A program made the position numbers and the translations under genes. A stretch of 48,109 nt of DNA from an uncultured Eubacteriales bacterium (GTDB taxonomy: Bacteria > Bacillota > Clostridia > Christensenellales > Aristaeellaceae), in NCBI GenBank assembly GCA_900553265.1, contig USDD01000008.1:1-48109 (forward strand), written 5' to 3'. Below, piece by piece: positions 7,606 to 16,135 of the stretch; within the stretch, counting starts at the first letter, position 1; the number at the start of each line of letters is the position of its first letter. The notes beneath the pieces were generated by a model, which saw only the letters and a program-made list of their open reading frames with translations, did not search any database and had not been told where the DNA came from.

Positions 7606-9351
7606 TTACAGAGAAAACTCCGCGGCGTAGGCGTCGTACTGAGCGTCGAAGTCGCCGTCGCCGTTCTTCTCCCGGCGCAGCGTGTCGTGCAGCGAGAGCT
7701 GATGGCGCGCGATGTCCATCACGCAGCCGGCGACGTTGGAGCAGTGGTCGGCGGTGCGCTCCAGACTGGTCAGCAGATCCGACCAGACGAAGCCCGCCTC
7801 GGCGCTGCATTCGCCTTTGGTCATGCGCAGGATGTGGCGCGTGCGCAGCTCCTCCTTCAGCGTGTCGATCACCTGCTCCAGCGGCTCGACCCGGGAGGCC
7901 AGCTGCGCGTCGTTTTCGTGGAAGGCGCGGAAGGTCAGCGTCAGAATCTCCTCCACCGCGCGCATGAGCACGTCCATCTCCCGCGCGGCCTCGGGCGAGA
8001 AGGAAATCTCCTTGTCGCGCATCTCCTCGGCCGACTTCAGGATGTCCACGGCGTGGTCGGCGATGCGCTCGAAATCGCCGATGTACTTGAGCATCGCGGT
8101 GGTCTCCTCGCTGTCCGCCTGATTCAGCGGCTCGGCGCTCAGGCGAATCAGATAGGTGCTGACCGCGTCCTCGTACTGGTCGGTGCGGTTCTCGTCCTCG
8201 CGGATCCGCCACGCGGCCTGAGGATCGAACTTCTTCACCGTCTCCAGGCTCGCCTTCAGCGCGGCGCCCGCGTCCTCGGCCATGCGCGTCACCAGCTCGT
8301 GGCAGCGCTCCAGCGCCAGCGGCGGAGTGGCCAGCAGACGCTCGTCCAGCAGCGTGGTCTGCTCCTCGCCCTTCTTCGTCTCGGGCACGATCCACAGCGC
8401 CAGCTTCTCCAGCATGCCGGACAGGGGCAGCAGCAGCGCCGTGCACAGCACGTTGAACACGGAGTGGGCCACGGCGATGCCGAACATGGTGGCCGGCTGA
8501 GCCAGCAGCGCCGGCGCGAACAGCAGCCGCACGAGGCTGAACACGCTCAGCCAGACCACGGTTCCGATGATGTTGAACATCAGATGCACCACCGCCGCGC
8601 GCCGGGCGTTCTTGTTGGTGCCGATGGCCGACAGCAGCGCCGTCACGCAGGTGCCGATGTTCTGACCCATGATGATGGGAATCGCCGCGCCGTAGCTGAC
8701 CTGTCCCGTCACCGCCAGCGCCTGCAGAATGCCCACCGACGCGGAGCTGGACTGGATGATCGCCGTCAGCACCGCGCCCGCCAGCACGCCCAGCGCCGGA
8801 TTGGTGAAGGTCAGAAACAGCTTCTGGAAGCCCGGCACGTCCTTCAGCCCCGACACCGCGCCGGTCATGGTCTCCATGCCGAACATCAGCGTGGCGAAGC
8901 CCAGCAGGATCATGCCGGTATCCTTCTTCTTGCTGCTTTTGCAGAACATGTACAGCACGATGCCGATCAGCGCCAGCACCGGCGTAAACGAGCTGGGCTT
9001 GAGCAGCTTCACCCACAGCGCGCCGCTGCTGATGCCGCCCAGACTCAGCAGCCACGCCGTCACCGTGGTGCCCACATTGGCGCCCATGATGACGTTGATG
9101 GCCTGCCTGAGCGTCAGAAGGCCCGAATTGACGAAGCCGACGACCATAACCGTGGTGGCCGACGAGCTCTGAATCACCGCAGTGATGCCCAGACCCGTCA
9201 GAAAACCGATCATCTTTCTGCCGGTCATCTTGCCCAGCAGCGTCCGCATCTTGCCGCCGGCGCGCTTCTCCAGCGCCTGCCCCATCAGGTTCATGCCGAA
9301 CAGGAACAGACACAGACCGCCGATCATATTCAGCCCGTCGAAAATACTCAT
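7606..9351 (-). CDS. Na/Pi symporter (NptA/PNaS family) with PhoU-like domain
   Basis: This 581-residue integral membrane protein imports phosphate with sodium. The two internal repeats each carry the family hallmark QSSSA (AVIQSSSATT near residue 60 and AIIQSSSASV near 210), along with the GANVGTTVTA and GQNIGTCVTA segments. About eight to nine hydrophobic helices fill residues 1-340. The remaining C-terminal third is soluble and helical, with a PhoU-like pattern (YIGDFERIADHAVDILKSAEEM and SLERTADHCSNVAGCVMDI). It lies upstream of the PhoP/PhoR-like pair in the same orientation, 70 bases away, which suggests that the pair governs phosphate uptake. The ATG follows GAGGAGAGAAGCGC. Confidence 0.93.
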   Translation of the reverse strand: MSIFDGLNMIGGLCLFLFGMNLMGQALEKRAGGKMRTLLGKMTGRKMIGFLTGLGITAVIQSSSATTVMVVGFVNSGLLTLRQAINVIMGANVGTTVTAWLLSLGGISSGALWVKLLKPSSFTPVLALIGIVLYMFCKSSKKKDTGMILLGFATLMFGMETMTGAVSGLKDVPGFQKLFLTFTNPALGVLAGAVLTAIIQSSSASVGILQALAVTGQVSYGAAIPIIMGQNIGTCVTALLSAIGTNKNARRAAVVHLMFNIIGTVVWLSVFSLVRLLFAPALLAQPATMFGIAVAHSVFNVLCTALLLPLSGMLEKLALWIVPETKKGEEQTTLLDERLLATPPLALERCHELVTRMAEDAGAALKASLETVKKFDPQAAWRIREDENRTDQYEDAVSTYLIRLSAEPLNQADSEETTAMLKYIGDFERIADHAVDILKSAEEMRDKEISFSPEAAREMDVLMRAVEEILTLTFRAFHENDAQLASRVEPLEQVIDTLKEELRTRHILRMTKGECSAEAGFVWSDLLTSLERTADHCSNVAGCVMDIARHQLSLHDTLRREKNGDGDFDAQYDAYAAEFSL

Positions 9352-9389
9352 GCGCTTCTCTCCTCATAAATCTCTCTGATTCTCTTCTT

Positions 9390-9418
9390 ACAGTATCAGT
9401 ATAGAGGAAGCGCATCAA
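9390..9418 (-). promoter_or_regulatory. Possible promoter of the phosphate symporter gene
   Basis: On the minus strand TTGATG (plus 9413-9418) and TACTGT (plus 9390-9395) are 17 bases apart, about 40 bases upstream of the start. The -10 match is weak. The rest of the 9352-9587 spacer shows only the terminator of the next gene. Confidence 0.3.
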
Positions 9419-9544
9419 TTGTTTTACCCTTCGAACATCAAATCTTTGTAAGGCGCTTTGCCCAGTCCTGACCGGCGTGCGGGAACAGCGCCGCGGACGG
9501 CGATACCTGTCCGAAGGAGAAGCGGCCGCACCGCTCGACCGCTG

Positions 9545-9578
9545 AAAAGGCCCGGCATACCCTTTCCTATGCCGAGCC
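9545..9578 (-). terminator. Terminator of the dehydratase-activase operon
   Basis: Read on the minus strand, an 11-bp stem with one G-U pair (plus 9568-9578 with 9549-9559) is followed by TTTTC, ten bases after the stop codon of the gene ending at 9588. Confidence 0.75.
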
Positions 9579-9587
9579 CTGTTTATT

Positions 9588-10829
<1,242 letters not shown>

Positions 10830-10830
10830 G

Positions 10831-13755
10831 TCAGTTTCTCTCCTCCAGCGCCCCCAGCAGACTGCGCAGCCGGATGCGCACCGCGCCGAGATTGGTGATT
10901 TCGTCGATCTTGATCTGGGTGTAGTACCGACCGCTGCGCTCGAGGATGGCGCGCACCTCGTCGGTAGTGATGGCGTCCACGCCGCAGCCGAAGGAGACCA
11001 GCTGCACCAGCTCCACGTCCTCGTTCGCCGCCGCGAAGGCCGCCGCGCGATAGAGCCGGGCGTGGAACGTCCACTGGTCCAGCACATGCACCGACTGCAC
11101 CGGGGCCAGATGGCACACGCTGTCCTCGCTGACCACCACGCAGCCCAGCGAAGTAATCAGCCGGTCCACGCCGTGGCCGATCTCCGGGTCGATGTGATAC
11201 GGCCGTCCGGCGAGGACGATCGTCCGCCTGCCGTGGGTTCGGGCGTAGTCCAGCGCGGCCTCACCCTGCCGGCGCAGGCGCTGTCGATAGTCCTCGTAGG
11301 CGGCGAAGCCCGCCTTCGCCGCCCGTGCGACCTCCCGCCGGGTGATGGAGGGATCCAGCTTATGCAGCGCGGGATAGAGCGTCCGGGTCAGCGACCGCGC
11401 GTCGTCCACGCGCAGCTGGGGATGGAGGAACCGCGCGCCCTTCAGCGACTCCATGTTGCCCTGGAGCAGCTCGGCGTAATAGGCCACCACGGGACAGTTG
11501 TAGTGGTTGTCCGACGCGCCCTCGTCGATGTTGTAGGTCAGCTCGGGATAGAACAGCGTATGAACGCCCTGCTCCATCAGCTCCTCCATGTGGCCGTGCA
11601 TGATCTTCGCGGGATAGCACGCCGTGTCGGAGGGAATGGAGAACTGGCCCTTTTCGTAGGTCGCGCGGTTGGACAGGGCCGAAAAGCGCACCCCGAAGCC
11701 CAGTGAAGTGAACAGTCCGTGCCACAGCGGCGCCAGCTCATAGGTGGACAGTGCCATGGGAATGCCGATCTCTCCGCGCCTTCCGGCCGCGGGCTTCAGG
11801 CTCTTCAGATACTCGCGCTTCCATTCGTGCAGATTGGGCAGCTCGTTTGCGGCCTTTCCGCCCAGCGCGCGCTGGCACTGATTGCCGGAGACGAACCTCT
11901 CTCCGTCGGCAAAGCGGTTGATCGTCAGCCGGCAGCGGTTGGCGCAGCCGCCGCAGACGGCGGCGGTGGAGTGATGCTCGAATTTCTCCAGCTGCTCAAG
12001 GTTTAACAGACTGCTCTTTTCGCACTTCATCACGTGCAGCGCCGCGCCGTAAGCGCCCATCAGGCCCGCGATGGTCGGGCGCACCACCTGCGCGTCGATC
12101 TCCCGCTCGAAGGCCCGGAGCACGGCGTTGTTGAAGAACGTGCCGCCCTGCACGACGATGTGCTCGCCCAGCTCCTTCGGCGAAACCGCGCGGATGACCT
12201 TGTACAGCGCGTTTTTCACTACGCTGATGGACAGCCCCGCGGAGATGTCCTCCACCGACGCGCCGTCCTTCTGAGACTGCTTCACCGACGAATTCATGAA
12301 CACCGTGCAGCGCGAGCCCAGATTCACCGGCGCTTCCGCGAACACGCCCAGCTCCGCGAACTCCGCCGCGGTGTAGCCCATGGCGCTGGCAAAAGTCTCG
12401 ATGAACGAGCCGCAGCCCGAGGAGCAGGCCTCGTTGAGCATGATGCTGTCGATGGCGCCGTTTCGGATGCGGAAGCACTTGATGTCCTGCCCGCCGATGT
12501 CCAGAATGAAATCCACGTCCGGCTGGAAGTGCTTCGCGGCGGTGTAGTGGGCGATGGTCTCCACCACGCCCTCGTCCGCGTGGAAGGCGTGGCGAATCAG
12601 ATCCTCGCCGTAGCCGGTGGCCGCGCAGCCGCAGATCTCCACGCGCCCCGCGCAGCGCCGCTCGATCTCCATCAGCTGCTCGCGCACGAGGGTAACGGGA
12701 TTGCCGTGGTTGGAGCCGTAATAGGTGTACAGCAGCGAGCGATCCTCGGCGACGAGCGCCAGCTTGGTGGTGGTGCTGCCGCAGTCGACGCCCAGCCACG
12801 CCCGGCCTTCGTATTCCTCGAGGCTGCGCCGGGGCACGGCGGCCTTTTCATGGCGCGCGAGGAACTCGCGATAGCTCTTTTCGTCCTCAAACAGTGCCGG
12901 AAGCCGCCCCGCGCCGCTCTTCTCCGCGTGGGCGCACCGCTCCACGCGCTCAATCAGCTCGCTCAGCGCGCAAATCTCCCGGTCGGAGGCGCACTGCGCC
13001 GCGCCCATGGCCACGGCGTAGAGGGCGTATTCCGGGAAGATCGCGTTCTCGTCCGACAGACCCAGCGTCTCCTGAAAGCGCTTCTTGAGGCCGTCGCAGT
13101 AGTACAGCGGCCCGCCGAGGAACATGACCCTGCCGCGAATCCTCCGGCCCTGAATCAAGCCGGTGATGGTCTGATTGACCACGGACTGATAGATGCTCGC
13201 CGCGATGTCCGACTTCTTCGCGCCCTGATTGAGCAGCGGCTGAACGTCGCTCTTGGCGAAAACGCCGCAGCGGGAGGCGATGGGATAGATCTGCTCCGCC
13301 TCCAGGCTGGCGCGGTCCATCTCGGCCACGGACATGTCCAGCAGCACGGCCATCTGGTCGATGAACGCCCCCGTGCCGCCGGCGCAGGTGCCGTTCATGC
13401 GCTCGTCCATGCCGCCGTCGAAGAAGATGACCTTCGCGTCCTCGCCGCCCAGCTCAATCACCATGCCCGTGTCCGGCGCGTACCTCTCCACCACCTTGCC
13501 GGTGGCGTACACCTCCTGCACGAAGGGCAGGTTCGCGCTCTGGGCCAGTCCCAGACCCGCCGAGCCCGAGAGCACCGCCGAGACGCGGGCGGACGGGAAC
13601 TGCGCCTCGATCTCGCGCAGCATCTGAAGCGTCGTCTGCCGAACCCGGGACAGATGCCGCCGGTAATCCTGAAAGACGATCTCTCCATCCTTCGTCAAAA
13701 CGCACTTCACCGTCGTGGAGCCCACGTCCACGCCCAGCGCGCAATGCGCCTGCAT
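10831..13755 (-). CDS. Large tandem ASKHA-domain activase (BcrAD/BadFG, DUF2229)
   Basis: This protein of about 974 residues has two ATPase modules of the acetate kinase/HSP70 fold. Module 1 starts LGVDVGSTTVKCVL, with GGEDAKVIFFDGG and CAGGTGAFIDQMA. Module 2 starts LGVDCGSTTTKLAL near residue 315, with DIGGQDIKCF and NEACSSGCGSFIETFA. Both carry the cysteines that in HgdC-type activators bridge a [4Fe-4S] cluster. A DUF2229-like C-terminal third follows, beginning with CGGCANRC. Proteins of this type use ATP to drive single-electron reduction of radical 2-hydroxyacyl-CoA dehydratases. The start at 13755 is preferred because GGGAGAG lies close upstream; an in-frame ATG at 13773 lacks good spacing. 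It is co-transcribed with the MarR gene before it and the partner after it. The substrate is unknown. Confidence 0.9.
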   Translation of the reverse strand: MQAHCALGVDVGSTTVKCVLTKDGEIVFQDYRRHLSRVRQTTLQMLREIEAQFPSARVSAVLSGSAGLGLAQSANLPFVQEVYATGKVVERYAPDTGMVIELGGEDAKVIFFDGGMDERMNGTCAGGTGAFIDQMAVLLDMSVAEMDRASLEAEQIYPIASRCGVFAKSDVQPLLNQGAKKSDIAASIYQSVVNQTITGLIQGRRIRGRVMFLGGPLYYCDGLKKRFQETLGLSDENAIFPEYALYAVAMGAAQCASDREICALSELIERVERCAHAEKSGAGRLPALFEDEKSYREFLARHEKAAVPRRSLEEYEGRAWLGVDCGSTTTKLALVAEDRSLLYTYYGSNHGNPVTLVREQLMEIERRCAGRVEICGCAATGYGEDLIRHAFHADEGVVETIAHYTAAKHFQPDVDFILDIGGQDIKCFRIRNGAIDSIMLNEACSSGCGSFIETFASAMGYTAAEFAELGVFAEAPVNLGSRCTVFMNSSVKQSQKDGASVEDISAGLSISVVKNALYKVIRAVSPKELGEHIVVQGGTFFNNAVLRAFEREIDAQVVRPTIAGLMGAYGAALHVMKCEKSSLLNLEQLEKFEHHSTAAVCGGCANRCRLTINRFADGERFVSGNQCQRALGGKAANELPNLHEWKREYLKSLKPAAGRRGEIGIPMALSTYELAPLWHGLFTSLGFGVRFSALSNRATYEKGQFSIPSDTACYPAKIMHGHMEELMEQGVHTLFYPELTYNIDEGASDNHYNCPVVAYYAELLQGNMESLKGARFLHPQLRVDDARSLTRTLYPALHKLDPSITRREVARAAKAGFAAYEDYRQRLRRQGEAALDYARTHGRRTIVLAGRPYHIDPEIGHGVDRLITSLGCVVVSEDSVCHLAPVQSVHVLDQWTFHARLYRAAAFAAANEDVELVQLVSFGCGVDAITTDEVRAILERSGRYYTQIKIDEITNLGAVRIRLRSLLGALEERN

Positions 13756-13814
13756 TTTCTCTCCCGCGCCCATCCTTCGTCCCGTCCTCTCCTTCGTAAA
13801 TTGCCCGGCAGAAA

Positions 13815-14261
13815 TCAGCGGTTCCGAAGCAGCGGATCGGGCAGCTCGCTGAGCGCCGCCTGAATCTCGTCCGAGATGCGGGCGAACTCCACCAGCCGCT
13901 CCATGCCCACGCGCTCGATCAGATACGCGATCTTATTGTGAAGCTCCCGCTCCATCCGCAGAAACACGTCCTCGCCCTGCCCGGAGATGCGCACCGTGGT
14001 CACGCGGCCGTCCGCCGCGCTGCGCCCCGTGCAGATGAGTCCCTTGCCCTCCATTTTCTTCAGCAGCACCGCGACCCGCGCTGTGCTGACGTTCATAAAA
14101 TGGCTGATCTGCCCGGCGCTGACCGGCTCCTCGGCTCTGTGCAGAAACAGCAGCACCGCGCCGATGCCCATTGCCGTGCTGCCGACCTCCCGATAGCGCT
14201 CTCCCGGAGCGGACGCGCGCAGCAGCGCCAGCACCCGCTCGATTTCCTCCGCCGTCGCCAT
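13815..14261 (-). CDS. MarR-family transcriptional regulator
   Basis: This is a 148-residue winged-helix repressor. The helix-turn-helix and wing are visible: EEPVSAGQISHFMNVSTARVAVLLKKMEGKGLI, then the wing SAADGRVTTVRISGQGE. Dimerisation helices occupy both ends. The start at 14261 follows GGAGGAG. A longer open frame upstream runs through the promoter and operator and is rejected. The gene is first in the operon with the activase genes, 59 bases before the large activase, and an inverted repeat sits at the likely transcription start, so autoregulation is probable. The ligand may be a phenolic acid or an acyl-CoA-related metabolite, by analogy with the MarR family, but nothing in the sequence decides that. 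Confidence 0.88.
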   Translation of the reverse strand: MATAEEIERVLALLRASAPGERYREVGSTAMGIGAVLLFLHRAEEPVSAGQISHFMNVSTARVAVLLKKMEGKGLICTGRSAADGRVTTVRISGQGEDVFLRMERELHNKIAYLIERVGMERLVEFARISDEIQAALSELPDPLLRNR

Positions 14262-14286
14262 ATCGCCGTTCTCCTCCGCGTAATTA

Positions 14287-14330
14287 CTAACCCTGTTAGG
14301 ATTATAGAATCCCTTCGCCAGCTCTGTCAA
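14287..14330 (-). promoter_or_regulatory. Consensus promoter with MarR-type operator
   Basis: On the minus strand a perfect TTGACA (plus 14325-14330) and a perfect TATAAT (plus 14301-14306) are 18 bases apart. Just downstream of the -10 box lies the inverted repeat CTAAC-N3-GTTAG (plus 14287-14299), covering the probable +1. A bound repressor there would block initiation, which fits autoregulation by the MarR protein that follows. Confidence 0.8.
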
Positions 14331-14366
14331 GCGGCTCTCGTTAAATTCCGGGAGAATTGTTGGCGC

Positions 14367-14396
14367 AAAAAAGCCCCCTCCGAGGTTGGAGCGGGC
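14367..14396 (-). terminator. Terminator downstream of the acetyltransferase gene
   Basis: On the minus strand a stem GCCCGCTCC/GGAGGGGGC (one mismatch, six-base loop) is followed by six T. Its left arm is part of the 16-bp repeat described at 14388-14403. It may originally have served the gene ending at 15254. Confidence 0.65.
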
Positions 14397-14403
14397 GAAA
14401 AAT
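14388..14403. repeat. 16-bp direct repeat, copy 1
   Basis: GGAGCGGGCGAAAAAT occurs here and, in the same orientation and without change, at 15239-15254. The two copies bracket the AT-rich acetyltransferase gene and look like an insertion scar or target duplication. Confidence 0.75.
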
Positions 14404-14460
14404 CTTGCGTTTTCCCGTTGTTTCCTATCCCAGATGGAGTTGGCGGAAGTCAACCGCCTT

Positions 14461-15201
14461 TTATTCTTCAAGAATATAGGCAACGCCATACTTCTCGTAG
14501 CCAATGGATTCTGCCAAAGCGACTGACGCGATATTTTCCACATGGCACTCCCATTGAGGGCAAATCCCCTGCTCTATTAAATGATGGGCGGCCAATGCAG
14601 CGGTACGCTTTGCGTATCCCTTTCTGCGCTCGTTTTTCAACGTTACGATTCCAGTATGCTGAATTACATCCTCCATATATGGCATATCCGGCGCATCGCA
14701 AACGGATACCAGCTTGCCATTCACAAAATATCCGGTGAAGTATTCCTTTTCAGCCTTATCCTCAAAGTATTCCTGCAACCACCCGCTCGGATCCGCCGAC
14801 GGAGAAGCGGCTCGAAAGAATTCTTCATACAGAGGGTAGTCCGTTTTCTTTAGCACCTGCGCGTTCCCGTATTCATGCACGCATTCCTTCCTGAATTTCA
14901 TCAACTGCATTTTTTTGATCTTGAAAGAAGCATCCACCGTCTTCAGAATATCCGCAGCGCCTACGCCCTGTAATCTGCCGAAAAAGTCGGCATATTGCGG
15001 CGCATAAGAAGCAACGCACATATTGTCCTTTGCCAGCACAAAGATTGAATATTTACAGCCGAAACCTCTGACCTCCTCATTTCGGGAATCGGCGCATACA
15101 AAGGATATGCCGCTTACCGCTTCCGATAAATTTATCCCACAAAAGCAGGAGTAGAAATCATTGGTAATTGCATCAATTTCCCGTTCAGTCAGCCTCGCCA
15201 T
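14461..15201 (-). CDS. GNAT-family N-acetyltransferase
   Basis: This is a protein of 246 residues. The C-terminal 100 residues form a GNAT domain: a beta strand YFVNGKLVSVCDAPD, the acetyl-CoA loop GIVTLKNERRKGYAKRTAALAAHHLIEQG (the R-x-K-G-Y-A variant of the Q/R-x-x-G-x-G/A motif), and the closing CHVENIASVALAESIGYEKYG. The N-terminal 120 residues resemble the helper domain of GNAT proteins that modify amino acids or small ligands. The base composition is clearly lower in G+C than the flanking genes (for example 23 G or C in the 60 bases from 14881), and the gene sits between two copies of a 16-bp repeat, so recent transfer is likely. The ATG follows a G-run and TATAAAG. The substrate is unknown. 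Confidence 0.85.
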   Translation of the reverse strand: MARLTEREIDAITNDFYSCFCGINLSEAVSGISFVCADSRNEEVRGFGCKYSIFVLAKDNMCVASYAPQYADFFGRLQGVGAADILKTVDASFKIKKMQLMKFRKECVHEYGNAQVLKKTDYPLYEEFFRAASPSADPSGWLQEYFEDKAEKEYFTGYFVNGKLVSVCDAPDMPYMEDVIQHTGIVTLKNERRKGYAKRTAALAAHHLIEQGICPQWECHVENIASVALAESIGYEKYGVAYILEE

Positions 15202-15238
15202 CTTTATACCCCCCCCATTTTAGAATTGCCGCCGAAGC

Positions 15239-15254
15239 GGAGCGGGCGAAAAAT
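15239..15254. repeat. 16-bp direct repeat, copy 2
   Basis: This is identical to 14388-14403. Its last base is the final base of the stop codon of the gene at 15254-15790, so the inserted segment begins immediately behind that gene. Confidence 0.75.
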
Positions 15255-15790
15255 TATGGATGCAGATACAGGAATTCGTGGCCCTCGCAGCCGGATTCCG
15301 TCTCGATGAAGGCGAAGGTTCGGCGGCTGTCGACGGCGATATAGGGGCCGCTGCCGAGGGATCGGTCGATCGCCTCCCGGAAGCTCAGACGCGCCCGATC
15401 CCACTCCTTTGATGGATGCAGCACCAGCACCTGCGGATTGCCGACCTCGCGCAGGAAGTCCCGTCTGTCCAGCACAAACCGACCGCCCTGAATGCGCACG
15501 GGATGGACGCGCGCCGGCTTCAGCAGCTCCCGCGCGCCGTGAGCGAATCTCCAAAGGCCGTCCGCGCGCCGGCGCTCCCGCTCCAGCTCCCAGCCAAGGC
15601 GCTCCCTGCGGTTCGGCACGACATACTCGTCGAGAAAATACCGCTCCTCTGCGGTCAGCGCGCTCTCCATCGGACGTTCCCACCTCTCCATGCAGAATCG
15701 GAAGCGGGCAAAGCCCTCTCCGCGCCTGTATTTTACGCCGCCGACCTTCGCATTGTCAATGGCGAACGACGGAAGGGTGAGTTTGCACAT
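15254..15790 (-). CDS. Hypothetical protein of unknown function
   Basis: I do not recognise this 178-residue protein. It is soluble and charged, with an arginine-rich helix (VVPNRRERLGWELERERRRADGLW) followed by a mixed alpha/beta half that ends in a hydrophobic strand and GHEFLYLHP. Third codon positions are rich in G and C from the ATG at 15790 onward, which supports the full length. A shorter form starting at 15670 would have a better ribosome site (AGGTGGG) and is possible. It is a single gene with an AT-rich region upstream. Its original terminator may have been separated from it by the acetyltransferase insertion. Confidence 0.6.
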   Translation of the reverse strand: MCKLTLPSFAIDNAKVGGVKYRRGEGFARFRFCMERWERPMESALTAEERYFLDEYVVPNRRERLGWELERERRRADGLWRFAHGARELLKPARVHPVRIQGGRFVLDRRDFLREVGNPQVLVLHPSKEWDRARLSFREAIDRSLGSGPYIAVDSRRTFAFIETESGCEGHEFLYLHP

Positions 15791-15885
15791 TGTGTTATAA
15801 AATTTTTATCGCCTTCATCGTTTTTTGAAAGGCTATTATAAAATCAGTTTATACATACTATAATTTTCTCACAACATAAAACACA
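15791..15885. other. AT-rich intergenic region
   Basis: This strongly AT-rich stretch lies between divergent genes. It contains several TATAAT-like hexamers on both strands (for example 15859-15864 on plus), but no -35 element at correct spacing is convincing. It probably holds the promoter of the gene at 15254-15790 and of whatever lies to the right. Confidence 0.4.
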
Positions 15886-16092
15886 TTGTCAAAGGAGCGT
15901 GACGTTCGTCATAGCTGCATTCAGGCCGTCTCCGCCGCGGAATTTCAGAAGGGCGTTCTGAAAAAGCAGGTGCGGCTGAAGGCCGAGGTGCTGGAGAACA
16001 AGGCCATGCGCGAGCGGATGGATCGCCTTCAGAAGCAGGCGGACGACTCCATCGGCCTGATCTTCTATCGAATGGTCGGCCTGTCCCTGTAG
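15886..16092 (+). CDS. Short open frame, possible gene fragment
   Basis: This 68-codon frame, opening with TTG, encodes a basic helical peptide (FQKGVLKKQVRLKAEVLENKA, then IGLIFYRMVGLSL). It has coding-like composition from about 15925 but no good ribosome site, and the first dozen codons look non-coding. It could be a small protein, but it more likely represents the tail of a lost gene. It precedes the broken mannosidase gene by 43 bases, so both may belong to a decaying locus. I do not recognise the family. Confidence 0.3.
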   Translation: MSKERDVRHSCIQAVSAAEFQKGVLKKQVRLKAEVLENKAMRERMDRLQKQADDSIGLIFYRMVGLSL

Positions 16093-16135
16093 CTTTCATC
16101 CGGCGAAAATCATTTCTGTGGAGGTATCGGTATCC

